The notes under the pieces were generated by a model. That model ran no database searches, had not been told where the DNA came from, and worked only from the letters and a program-made list of their open reading frames with translations. A program made the translations under genes and the position numbers. Of a DNA stretch of 64,000 bases, positions 25,410 through 33,662 are shown piece by piece. Positions within the stretch are counted from its first letter, which is position 1; each line of letters starts with the position of its first letter. This DNA comes from Micromonospora sp. WMMD961 (GTDB taxonomy: Bacteria; Actinomycetota; Actinomycetes; Mycobacteriales; Micromonosporaceae), in the NCBI RefSeq assembly GCF_029626145.1, contig NZ_JARUBJ010000002.1:5119501-5183500 (forward strand), read 5' to 3'.

Positions 25410-25446
25410 GCCGGCGCCTCCGCATCGTTGGTGCGGAGGCGCCGGC
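25410..25446. terminator. 15-bp perfect hairpin
   Basis: Arms 25410-25424 and 25432-25446 (gccggcgcctccgca and its complement) around a 7-base loop. It sits between the convergent lipoprotein and penicillin-binding protein genes and is likely to work in both directions. Confidence 0.85.
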
Positions 25447-25457
25447 ACGCTGCGAGG

Positions 25458-27656
25458 TCAGCCGCGACGGTCCAGCCAGCGTTGCAGGGCCGAGCGGGGG
25501 TCCTGGGTGGGCTGCTCCTGACGGTCCGGGACCGCAGGGCGTTCCGCGGGGCGGTGCGGGTCGCCGGCCAGCTCGCGGCTGGGCGCGGCGAACGCCTTCT
25601 CCGGTTGACCCTTGACGGCGGTGGCGATGACCCGGGCGACCGCGTCGATCACCCTGGTCTGCACCGCGGAACCCACCGAGTCGGCCGGGTCGTCCGGGTT
25701 GGCGGCGATGCCGGCCACCGCGACCTGCGGGGTGAAACCGACGAACGTCTCGGTGGAGTTCTGCTCCGAGCTGCCCGTCTTGCCCGCGACCGGCCGGCCG
25801 TCGAGGATGTCGTTCACGCCGGTCGCGGTACCACCGTTGCACTGTCCGAACGCGGACTGCTGGCCGACCGGGCAGCGAGCGGCATCCGTCGCGGCACGGG
25901 CGACGTCGGGGTCGAGGACCCGCTTGCAGGACGGCTGGCCGACCGGCACCTTCGCACCGCTCGCGTCGGTCACCGAGACCACCGGCACCGGGGTGCAGTA
26001 GGTGCCCTCGGCGGCCACCGTGGCGTACGCGTTGGCCAGGTCCAGCGGGGTGGTGGCAGCGACGCCGAGGGTGAACGAACCCCAGTTAGCGGCGTTGTCC
26101 TCGGCGAAGGCGGCATCCGAGTCGGCTCGGAAGGTGATACCGAGCCGCTTCGCCATCTCGACGACCTTGTCCTGGCCGACCTGCTCGGCCAACCAGACGA
26201 AGTAGGTGTTCACCGAGCGGCCGAAGCCGTCCCACATCATCCGGTACCCGTCCATCCAGTCCGGGTTGGCGTTCGCCGGGCACCAGTGGCCGTCGCAGCT
26301 GCCCGGCCCTTCGGCGGGGTACCGGGTGGGTAGCTTGGCCGGCGCGTCGAAGCCGGTGGAGAGGGTACGACCAGACTCCAGCGCGGCGAGCATGGTGAAC
26401 AGCTTGAACGTCGAACCCGCCTGGTAACCGTCGACGCTGGCACCGCCGGAGATCAACGGGTTGACGGTGTTCGGGTGGTTCGCCTGCCCGGCCGGGTTGT
26501 CGGCCAGGCTGTAGTGCCGGTTGACCGCCATCGCCAGGACCTGCCCGGTGCCCGGCTGGACCGCCGCGATCGGCAGAGCGCGCTTGTTGTCGTACCCGTA
26601 GACCTTGGTGGCCTGCTGCTGCGCGGTGGCCTGGATCTTCGGGTCCAGCGAGGTGACCACGGTGTAGCCACCCGTGCGCAGGGCCTGCTCGCGCTCCGCG
26701 ACCGTGGCACCGAACGCCGGCTGGCCCCGCCACCACTGACGCAGGTAGTCGCAGAAGAAGCCCCAGTCGTCGTGGCCCTGCGAGACCGCGGTGCAGCCGT
26801 TGGGCTGGGCGGTCGGGTGCAGGGCCAGCGGCTCCGCCTTGGCCTGGGCGGCCTGCGCGGCGGTGATCGCGTTGGTGGCGACCATCGAGTCCAGCACGTA
26901 CGACCGGCGAGCCAGCGCGTCGTCCTTGTCCCCGTCGATCGGGCTGTACGCGTCCGGGGACTGCACCAGGCCGGCGAGCAGGGCCGACTCGGCGAGGGTC
27001 AGCTGTGCCGGCGTCTTGCCGAAGTAGCGCTGACTGGCCGCCGCGACCCCGTACGCGCCGGAGCCGAAGTAGGCGATGTTCAGGTACCGGCCGAGGATCT
27101 CGTCCTTGCCGAGGCTCTTCTCCAGCGCGCTCGCGTACCGGATCTCCTGGATCTTGCGTCCGATGGTCGGGTCGGTCGCGGCGGCGCGCTCCTCGGCGGT
27201 GCGGGTGGGGTCGGTCTTGAGCACGTTGCGGACGTACTGCATGGTCAGCGTCGAGCCGCCCTGCTCGGTGCCGCCGCCCTTGATATTGGCCACCAGCGCC
27301 CGGGTGAGTCCGCGCAGGTCGGCGCCACCATGGTCGTAGAAGCGCCGGTCCTCTGCGGCCACGATCGCCTGCCGCATCACCGGGGCGATGTCCGCCAACG
27401 GGACGTCGGTGCGGTTCACGTCGTAGAACGTCGTGATCAGCGTCTTGCCGTCGTTGGCGTAGAGGTACGAGCGCTGCGGCGTCGCCGGGGTCTTCAGCGA
27501 GGCCGGCAACGCGGCGTACGACCCGAGGGCGGCACGGGCGCTGAGCCCGAGCAGCAGGTTGCCCGGAAGCGCGGCGACTGCCAGGACGAGCCCGGCCAGC
27601 ACGCCGGCGAGCAGCACGGTGAACAGCCGCGACAGCGGCGAGCGGGAGGCGGCCAT
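25458..27656 (-). CDS. Class A penicillin-binding protein (bifunctional)
   Basis: 732 aa peptidoglycan synthase with one N-terminal membrane helix (residues 9-30). The glycosyltransferase-51 domain has AAEDRRFYDHGG with catalytic Glu102 and EQGGSTLTMQYVRN at 131. The transpeptidase domain shows all three motifs: AGSTFKLF (nucleophile Ser), SVNTYF and GKTGSS. The C-terminal tail is hydrophilic and Pro-rich, with no PASTA domain. ATG 27656 has GGGGA upstream, and an in-frame ATG further out (27707) is possible. It acts outside the membrane in cell-wall growth. It is the next gene downstream of the five-gene TIR island, separated by 93 bp. Confidence 0.93.
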   Translation of the reverse strand: MAASRSPLSRLFTVLLAGVLAGLVLAVAALPGNLLLGLSARAALGSYAALPASLKTPATPQRSYLYANDGKTLITTFYDVNRTDVPLADIAPVMRQAIVAAEDRRFYDHGGADLRGLTRALVANIKGGGTEQGGSTLTMQYVRNVLKTDPTRTAEERAAATDPTIGRKIQEIRYASALEKSLGKDEILGRYLNIAYFGSGAYGVAAASQRYFGKTPAQLTLAESALLAGLVQSPDAYSPIDGDKDDALARRSYVLDSMVATNAITAAQAAQAKAEPLALHPTAQPNGCTAVSQGHDDWGFFCDYLRQWWRGQPAFGATVAEREQALRTGGYTVVTSLDPKIQATAQQQATKVYGYDNKRALPIAAVQPGTGQVLAMAVNRHYSLADNPAGQANHPNTVNPLISGGASVDGYQAGSTFKLFTMLAALESGRTLSTGFDAPAKLPTRYPAEGPGSCDGHWCPANANPDWMDGYRMMWDGFGRSVNTYFVWLAEQVGQDKVVEMAKRLGITFRADSDAAFAEDNAANWGSFTLGVAATTPLDLANAYATVAAEGTYCTPVPVVSVTDASGAKVPVGQPSCKRVLDPDVARAATDAARCPVGQQSAFGQCNGGTATGVNDILDGRPVAGKTGSSEQNSTETFVGFTPQVAVAGIAANPDDPADSVGSAVQTRVIDAVARVIATAVKGQPEKAFAAPSRELAGDPHRPAERPAVPDRQEQPTQDPRSALQRWLDRRG

Positions 27657-27749
27657 GTTCCCCAGGATTGCCACGAGGTGCGGCAGTCGGCCAAGCCTGG
27701 GCCACAATTGTCAGGCAATTCACCGATAACCGTGGCGCGGGCCACCCGG

Positions 27750-28139
27750 TCAACCACCCAGCACGCTGCTCCAGCGGATGAAACCGGGCAACAGGAGCAC
27801 CGCGCACACCAGCGCCAGAACCGTCATCATCAGCGGCAGCCGCGCCCGACGCAACGCGCGACGGAGGTACTCCTGCCGGATCTCCTGCTTCTCGGGCTCG
27901 CTGAAGTCGCGATCGATGTAGAGGTCGGCGTCCCGCTCGGCCGCCTGGAACAGGTGCGCCGCCCAGGTCAGGAAAGCGGCGGCGACCACCCAGAGTGCCG
28001 AGTCCAGCGCCACCTTGCCGGTGGAGACCCCCGGATCGGCGGGGCCGGTGGAGACGGAGGTGAGCATGTTGATCCCGGCCCCGGCGAAGAGCCCAGCCAG
28101 GAAGTTCAGCGTTGACGGCGCTGGTACCGCGATGCTCAC
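27750..28139 (-). CDS. Small two-helix membrane protein of the TIR island
   Basis: 129 aa, not recognised. A hydrophobic segment (LDSALWVVAAAFLTWAAHLF, about residues 45-64) and a second near the C-terminus (LPLMMTVLALVCAVLLLPGFI) flank a charged cytosolic stretch (AERDADLYIDRDFSEPEKQ). The N-terminal 30 residues are also fairly hydrophobic. The start codon overlaps the stop of the 909-residue NTPase gene (ATGA), so the two are translationally coupled and it most likely works with that protein. Its topology would suit a membrane anchor or pore-forming partner, which is inference. Confidence 0.7.
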   Translation of the reverse strand: MSIAVPAPSTLNFLAGLFAGAGINMLTSVSTGPADPGVSTGKVALDSALWVVAAAFLTWAAHLFQAAERDADLYIDRDFSEPEKQEIRQEYLRRALRRARLPLMMTVLALVCAVLLLPGFIRWSSVLGG

Positions 28140-30865
28140 GAGGGTGCTTCCGATCTCGTGTCGGGCCAGGGCAGATCCGGCCAGGCGACGCCGCAGACCC
28201 GGTTGCCGAGGGCGTCGATCTGCTCCAGCACCTCCAGGTCGGACTGCTCGTCGAGTTGGATGGTCAGCCTCATCAGCTGAGCCCGGTAGGCCAACTGCTC
28301 ATTGATCACCTTCTCCACCGTCGGCGTCCGCATCGGCCCGTCGCGCTTGCTGATCCGGTCCCGGATGGTCCCCTCGATCTGCTCGCACCCCTTCTGCCAC
28401 TCCCGGAGCTGACGCCTGGTCAGGGTGGGGCCGACGGCGGACGTCGCGACGGTCTCGGCCACCACTGCCACCTCCGAGGGCTCGGACGGCTCCGGCCGCC
28501 CCTGGTTGATGACGTCGCCGAACAGCTTCAGGCTCTCCAACTGCACGATCCGCCACACGATGTCGGCGAGCTGGGCTGCCACGAAGGGAATGCGCAGCCG
28601 CTCCTCGGGGGCGGTGGCCAGCAACGTCGGGCTTCTCCGCTCGGTGGCGATCCGCTGGAACAGCGTCATCAGGTGTTCCCGAGTGCCGTTGACGGCCTCG
28701 GTGCAGAGCAGCGTCGCCTCCAGCACCTGCGACATGTCGATCTCCCGCCCCGGGGTGGCCCACTCCCCTTCGCGTCCCATCAGCCAGGCGTGCGCGGTCG
28801 CCATCTCCGGCCGCATCGGCACCCCGGCACGAACCAGGGCGCTGAGACACATGGCGGTGGTCGCCTCCTCGCGGTTCCACGAGCCGGTGCCGCTACGCCA
28901 CCAGTTGTCGAACGGCCCACCCTCGGCGACCTGCCGCAGGAGCCAGTTACAGGCGTCTCGAACCACCGGATGGTCGACCCGCAGATTCGCCTGGCACAGA
29001 CCGAGGACCACCCGGGCCGTCACCCACGGCACCCGCGCCGGGTAGAAGTTGCCGTCCTCCTCCTGGGCCTCGCGAGCCACCTCGATCAGCTGGTCGATTC
29101 GTTCCTGGTCCTGGTGGACGACCGGTGCGGCGCCCTCGAACCCGAGCAGGAGACCGAGGACCCAGTTGCGGTACATGCGTCCGGTGTCTAGTTGGTCGGC
29201 GGTCATGCCGGCGAGGTGCGGCGCGGGCCCGAAGATCGAGTCTTCCTGCGCCATCGACTGTTGGATCTCCACGAAGTCCTCGTGGTCGGCGGTCACACCA
29301 CCGACCGGCTCGGGCAGCGTGTGGCCGGGCGCGTCGTAGCTCCAGCGCTGGCGCACCCCCTTGGCGATCTCATGCCAGGAGTCGATGTGGTTGAGCTGGC
29401 TGAGCGCGCTCGCGGCGAAGACGGCAGCCCCGAGGTTGTCCCCCCAGGACGAGTCCTCGGCACTCCGTCGCCGCATCGAGCGACCGAGCCGGATCAGGGT
29501 TTCCCAGGTGCTCAACAGGTGCAGAGTGTCGGTACGCGCCGTGTCCGGCGAGACCAGTTGGTCGAGCCGCCCGAGCGTCGCCTGCATCAGGCGTTCCCCG
29601 CCACGCTGCAGGTGCAGCCACACGTTGCGCTCCGGGCTCTTCCAGCGGCGATCGGCGTCCCAGTGCCGGCGGGCGTGGTTCATCACCAGCTGGGCCCGAC
29701 GGCGGGAGCCGATCAGGTACGCGCCGTCGATCTGGTACACCAGACTGTCGTCGCGCAGCTGACGCAGCGCCGGCTCCAACGAGCCCGCCTCCCGGGTGGC
29801 CATCTGTAGCTCCAGCACCCCCAGGCAGGCCAGGCGGTAGAGCACCTCGCGCTGGTCGTCGCTGGTCACCTGTCCGGTGTAGTGCTCCTCCAGATCCGCT
29901 TCGGTGGGCACCGTGCCGCGACTTTCGTACAGCTCGATCGCGGTCAACGCGATGTGTGCGTCGTTCTGTGCCAACTGCCGGATCGTCGGCCAGCTCGCCT
30001 CGTCGACACCGCTGTCGACCAGCAACTGCCGGACCAACTCGCGCCCCTCGGCGAGAACCTGCCGGAGATCGCGAGTCGGTTCACCGCGGGCGAGGATGGC
30101 GGCGGCCGACTTCCAGCTCGACGCGAGCACCTGCACGTTGAGCTTGAAGTCCGTGCGCAGCCGGGTCAGGCAGGCGAACATCTCGTTGAGCCGCGGCAGG
30201 TTCGCGTGCAGGTTCTCCAGGACGACCAGGTAACGCCCACTGCGGCCGGCCTCCTGCTCCAACAGGGCCAGCACGATCGACTCCGGACCGTCGGCCGGGT
30301 CGGTGAGGTTGAGCCAGACGACCGCGTCGCCCTGGTCGAGCCGCTTCTCGGCGGCGTTGGCCACCAGCGCGGACTTACCGCACCCGTGCTCACCGATGAC
30401 CACCACGTCCCGGCCCGCCTCGAGATGCTGTTCCACCTGGGTGGAACAGGCAGTCGACCGGTGCAGCCGGGCGTAGTACTTCAGCACCTTCTCGGAGGGC
30501 AGCTGGGCGTTGCCGACCCGCTTGGGTCGCCAGCCGGGACCGAACGGGTCCTTCTGCAGGGCGTACGAGAGCAGCGCCAACGGTGTGACACCGTGCGTCC
30601 GGTCCCCGTTCACGGTGGCTCGGACGACCTTCTCGGAGAGGCCCACCTGGGTGCGCTGCCCCATCGTCTCGACCCGGATGAGTAGCTGGTCCCCCTTGCC
30701 CTCGCGGAACTCCGGGGTGGCGCTCACGACCCGCAGCGCGACGGGCCGCTCGTTGAGCATGGCGGCCTGGGCGAGGAGGTCGGTGTGGGCTGCGGTGAGC
30801 AACTCGTACGTGCCGGCGTTCGGGCTGAGCGCGTTGACGGCCGTCCAGGGCGAATAGTCGGGCAC
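28136..30865 (-). CDS. P-loop NTPase with helical toroid-like C-terminal part
   Basis: 909 aa, cytosolic. Residues 1-140 form an N-terminal domain I do not recognise. The NTPase follows, with Walker A GEHGCGKS (158-165) and Walker B-like YLVVLEN (212-218), in which Glu replaces the usual Asp. Helical regions continue to about 590. Residues 600-730 show repeats (EEDGNFYPARVPWVTARVVL, then GSWNREEATTAMCLSALV) recalling alpha/alpha toroids of the terpene-cyclase or prenyltransferase type, and a long coiled region ends the protein. This is a STAND-like sensor architecture. GTG 30865 has a G-rich site upstream. It is between two methyltransferase genes and a small membrane protein, all on the same strand. 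Confidence 0.75.
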   Translation of the reverse strand: MPDYSPWTAVNALSPNAGTYELLTAAHTDLLAQAAMLNERPVALRVVSATPEFREGKGDQLLIRVETMGQRTQVGLSEKVVRATVNGDRTHGVTPLALLSYALQKDPFGPGWRPKRVGNAQLPSEKVLKYYARLHRSTACSTQVEQHLEAGRDVVVIGEHGCGKSALVANAAEKRLDQGDAVVWLNLTDPADGPESIVLALLEQEAGRSGRYLVVLENLHANLPRLNEMFACLTRLRTDFKLNVQVLASSWKSAAAILARGEPTRDLRQVLAEGRELVRQLLVDSGVDEASWPTIRQLAQNDAHIALTAIELYESRGTVPTEADLEEHYTGQVTSDDQREVLYRLACLGVLELQMATREAGSLEPALRQLRDDSLVYQIDGAYLIGSRRRAQLVMNHARRHWDADRRWKSPERNVWLHLQRGGERLMQATLGRLDQLVSPDTARTDTLHLLSTWETLIRLGRSMRRRSAEDSSWGDNLGAAVFAASALSQLNHIDSWHEIAKGVRQRWSYDAPGHTLPEPVGGVTADHEDFVEIQQSMAQEDSIFGPAPHLAGMTADQLDTGRMYRNWVLGLLLGFEGAAPVVHQDQERIDQLIEVAREAQEEDGNFYPARVPWVTARVVLGLCQANLRVDHPVVRDACNWLLRQVAEGGPFDNWWRSGTGSWNREEATTAMCLSALVRAGVPMRPEMATAHAWLMGREGEWATPGREIDMSQVLEATLLCTEAVNGTREHLMTLFQRIATERRSPTLLATAPEERLRIPFVAAQLADIVWRIVQLESLKLFGDVINQGRPEPSEPSEVAVVAETVATSAVGPTLTRRQLREWQKGCEQIEGTIRDRISKRDGPMRTPTVEKVINEQLAYRAQLMRLTIQLDEQSDLEVLEQIDALGNRVCGVAWPDLPWPDTRSEAPS

Positions 30866-30921
30866 CGACCCCCCCTTCGGCGATCACCGTGGGTCAAACA
30901 CGTCACCACGACACGTTGATG

Positions 30922-32424
30922 CTAACCGCCGGTCCTCCCGCTGTCGCAGGGCAGGTCCACGCGCAGGCGGAGGTACTGGGTCCGCACCAGTTCACCGTCG
31001 ACGGCCTTGACGTCCGAATCGGACACTCGGAATCCGCCCCGGTTGAACGCCGCCCGCACCTCGTCGGCGTCACCGAGGTCGTGGCTGGCCATCCGGGTCG
31101 CGTAGCGGCGGGCCGCGTCGGCGAGTTCGTCGAGCTCCACCGAGAGCAGTCCGCGCCAACCGGCGGCCCGCTCGCGGAACCTCAGCTCGAAGTCGTCCAC
31201 GAGATCCAACACCCGATGGCGGTCGTCCTGCTCCTCGTCGTCCCTGGGCCACTCGTTGCCCGGGTGCAGCCGGACAGTGGTGATCACCGAGCCGCCCGGA
31301 TTCAACAGGGCGGACCAGCTACCGATCACCGTGTCCGCCGAGGCGCGGTTGAACCGGGTCAGGAACGCGTCGGCCAACACCAGGTCGAAGCGACCGTCCT
31401 CGACGAGCCGGGCAACCGCCTCGGGGCAGGTCACGTCGGCATGGTGCACCTGGACCCGACTGCCGACCTGCTTGGCGTACCAGTCACAGGCCAGGAGCGG
31501 CGTCCGGCACTTGTCGAGCACGTGCACGTCCAGGTCCGCGGGGATGCGGCCGACCGACGAGCGCACCGCCTCCAGGAGGAAGGCGAGGATGGTGTAGTCG
31601 GCGGTACCACTGATCAGCACCCGGCGTGCTCCCCGGCGGACCGCCTCGGCCACCTGGGCGGCGTAGAACTCGGCGTGCCACTGCGGGCTGCTGACCATGT
31701 CGAAGAGGCGGAGATACTGCCACGCCTGGTGGTACCAGGAGCACCCGGCGTTGTCCAGATGCGACGGTCCGCAGGACATCGGGGCCATCGCGTACAACAT
31801 GTTGGCCGACTGAAGCAGCCAGCGGGTCAGCTCCGGGCCGGGCCGGCGCGGCCGGCCGCGGTCGGGGAGGCAGGACCGGGTCATCAGGCGATCCCAGAGC
31901 AACCGGGCCCGACTCACCTCCTCGGAGTGGCCACTGACCACCCAGGACGCGAGGCCGTCCCCGCCCACCTCCTGCCGGACCACCACCTGACCGTCGATCA
32001 GCCACATGTCCGTCATCGGCACCATGGGACGTTCGCCGGCGATGAACACCGGCACCATGACCGCGTCCAGGTCGTGCCGACGGTCCTCCGCCAACTGCTT
32101 GTCGATCTCCCCGGTGCCTACGTCCTCCCCCGGCACCAGGTACATCCGGCGCACGGTCACGCGTTGCGCCAGTTGGCGGAACACCGCCCGGGAGAACGGG
32201 TCGGCGGGCCGGCCGACAGTGGTGTACGGGACTATCTGGCACAGCTCGTCACGCACGCCGGCGACGAGCCCCTGCACCAGTTCGTCCATCGCCGCACCGG
32301 GTAGCCGTACGCAGTTGGGGTCGGTGCCCTCGTAGGAGGCCCGATAGAAGAGGCTGGCCCTGCGCGCCCGGTCGATCAGGTCGGCGGGCGAGACCCTCCC
32401 AGGCGCCCCCTTTCGCTCGGTCAT
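30922..32424 (-). CDS. SAM-dependent methyltransferase with N-terminal sensor-like domain
   Basis: 500 aa. The N-terminal half (to about residue 230) is an alpha/beta domain with VRRMYLVPGEDVGTG and MVPMTDMWLIDGQVVVRQ, which recalls ligand-sensing PLD-like or TrmB-type domains without an HKD motif. The C-terminal half has a class I methyltransferase shape: RVLISGTADYTILAFLLEAV (atypical motif I), VHVLDKCRTPLL, VQVHHADVT, FDLVLADAFLTRF, LLNPGGSVITTVRL. Target unknown. ATG 32424 has GAGGGAG 8 nt upstream, and GTG 32433 is possible. It starts 13 bp after the preceding stop, consistent with one operon. Confidence 0.7.
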   Translation of the reverse strand: MTERKGAPGRVSPADLIDRARRASLFYRASYEGTDPNCVRLPGAAMDELVQGLVAGVRDELCQIVPYTTVGRPADPFSRAVFRQLAQRVTVRRMYLVPGEDVGTGEIDKQLAEDRRHDLDAVMVPVFIAGERPMVPMTDMWLIDGQVVVRQEVGGDGLASWVVSGHSEEVSRARLLWDRLMTRSCLPDRGRPRRPGPELTRWLLQSANMLYAMAPMSCGPSHLDNAGCSWYHQAWQYLRLFDMVSSPQWHAEFYAAQVAEAVRRGARRVLISGTADYTILAFLLEAVRSSVGRIPADLDVHVLDKCRTPLLACDWYAKQVGSRVQVHHADVTCPEAVARLVEDGRFDLVLADAFLTRFNRASADTVIGSWSALLNPGGSVITTVRLHPGNEWPRDDEEQDDRHRVLDLVDDFELRFRERAAGWRGLLSVELDELADAARRYATRMASHDLGDADEVRAAFNRGGFRVSDSDVKAVDGELVRTQYLRLRVDLPCDSGRTGG

Positions 32425-32437
32425 GTCCGCCACTCCC

Positions 32438-33439
32438 TCACCCTCGCGAAGCCGTGATCACCAAATGATGGCTTCCGGGCGCCAACACGGCGTTGCGGAT
32501 GAGCCACCCTGCTTCCCGGACGGCGGCGATGACGTCGGGATAGTTGAACCTGCGGGACTGGAAGCAGCGGATGCGATGACCCGCCGGCACCTCCGTGCCG
32601 TCCAGGACCCCGGGGCGTCGGAGCACCGCTTCGCCGGTCACCACCCCGTCCCGCCAGCGCAGCACGAAATCCAGGTCGACCTCGGGCAGGCCGGCGGCGC
32701 GCAACGGCTCCAGGGCCGCGTCACGGAACTCCGGGCACCGGTACGGCGACAGCACCGTCGCCTCCGGCTCGTCCGGTCGGCCCACCACCACGCTCAGCAC
32801 CAGCACGTCGTGTGGGCGCAGTGAGGCCCGGATGTTGGCCAGGGCGGCGGACGGGCACTCCAGGTTGCCGAGGGTGTGCCCGAGCAGGCAGACGACCACC
32901 GGTTCAGGACCGGGCCGCCACCGCTCGACACTCTCGGATGCGCCAGACTCGATGTCCCACACGTGAGAGTCAACGCTCATCTGCCCATTGGCGAAGTGGG
33001 CCAACCGGTGGCAGGCGATGGCGAGCAGGGTGGCACTGAAGTCCAACGCGAGGTAGCGCCGGCAGGGATGGCCGAGGCTGGTCAGTCGGCTGAGGAAGGC
33101 GCTGCTGCGCTTGCCGTTGCCCGGGCCGATCTCCGCGACCGCAAGCGCACCGGCGGTCAACGCCCGTGCGGCCAGGAGGGCTTCGGCTTCGTGTCGGGCG
33201 GAGGCGAGCATGCTCAGGTAGTCGTCCGTGGCGGCGTACGCGTCGTGCGTGTGTGCCGCACTCCCGGCGTACGCGAACTTGAGGGGCAGCCGACCGGCGT
33301 GGATGGCCGCCAGCGCGGCCCGACGGTGCCGTTCGCACTCGAAGTGCGGAGACTGGCACCAGCTCGCCTCACCGGTGGCACCCGGTGGCACCGGCAGGTC
33401 GACGGCACCCGTGCCCCCCGCGCCGATCGTCTCCGCCAC
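32438..33439 (-). CDS. EgtD-like SAM-dependent methyltransferase
   Basis: About 333 aa from GTG 33439 (GGAGG upstream). The longer frame to 33760 looks non-coding. The sequence follows the histidine-specific methyltransferase family (Methyltransf_33): an HDAYAATDDYL helix, SAM motif AVAEIGPGNGKRSSAF, LALDFSATLL and CLLGHTLGNLE, which matches FPGSTIGN in EgtD. The whole-length ergothioneine operon (egtABCE) is absent, and the residues that would bind histidine cannot be judged by eye. The partners, a TIR protein and an NTPase, argue against ergothioneine synthesis. The substrate is unknown. Confidence 0.72.
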   Translation of the reverse strand: MAETIGAGGTGAVDLPVPPGATGEASWCQSPHFECERHRRAALAAIHAGRLPLKFAYAGSAAHTHDAYAATDDYLSMLASARHEAEALLAARALTAGALAVAEIGPGNGKRSSAFLSRLTSLGHPCRRYLALDFSATLLAIACHRLAHFANGQMSVDSHVWDIESGASESVERWRPGPEPVVVCLLGHTLGNLECPSAALANIRASLRPHDVLVLSVVVGRPDEPEATVLSPYRCPEFRDAALEPLRAAGLPEVDLDFVLRWRDGVVTGEAVLRRPGVLDGTEVPAGHRIRCFQSRRFNYPDVIAAVREAGWLIRNAVLAPGSHHLVITASRG

Positions 33440-33662
33440 AACGCCCTCCGACGAAGTCAGAGCTGCCGTCGACCTGATAGTAGGGCAATGACGCCGGACA
33501 ATGGCTGTTTCGCACCTGGGTTGTTTCACGATCTGCGAGCACGACACCTCACTTGCCAGGACTAGCAGACCGAAAAGCTCACCGCCATCGACCATCAGCC
33601 GCATTGTCTGACCCGAACGGCTCACCCCCGGGGACGAAGAGCGAATACCGTCTCGGGCCGAC

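Noticed and set aside
25458..27807. 573-codon frame 26086-27807 on the same strand as the PBP gene
   Set aside because: Alternative frame of the PBP gene. Catalytic motifs are only in the frame reported.
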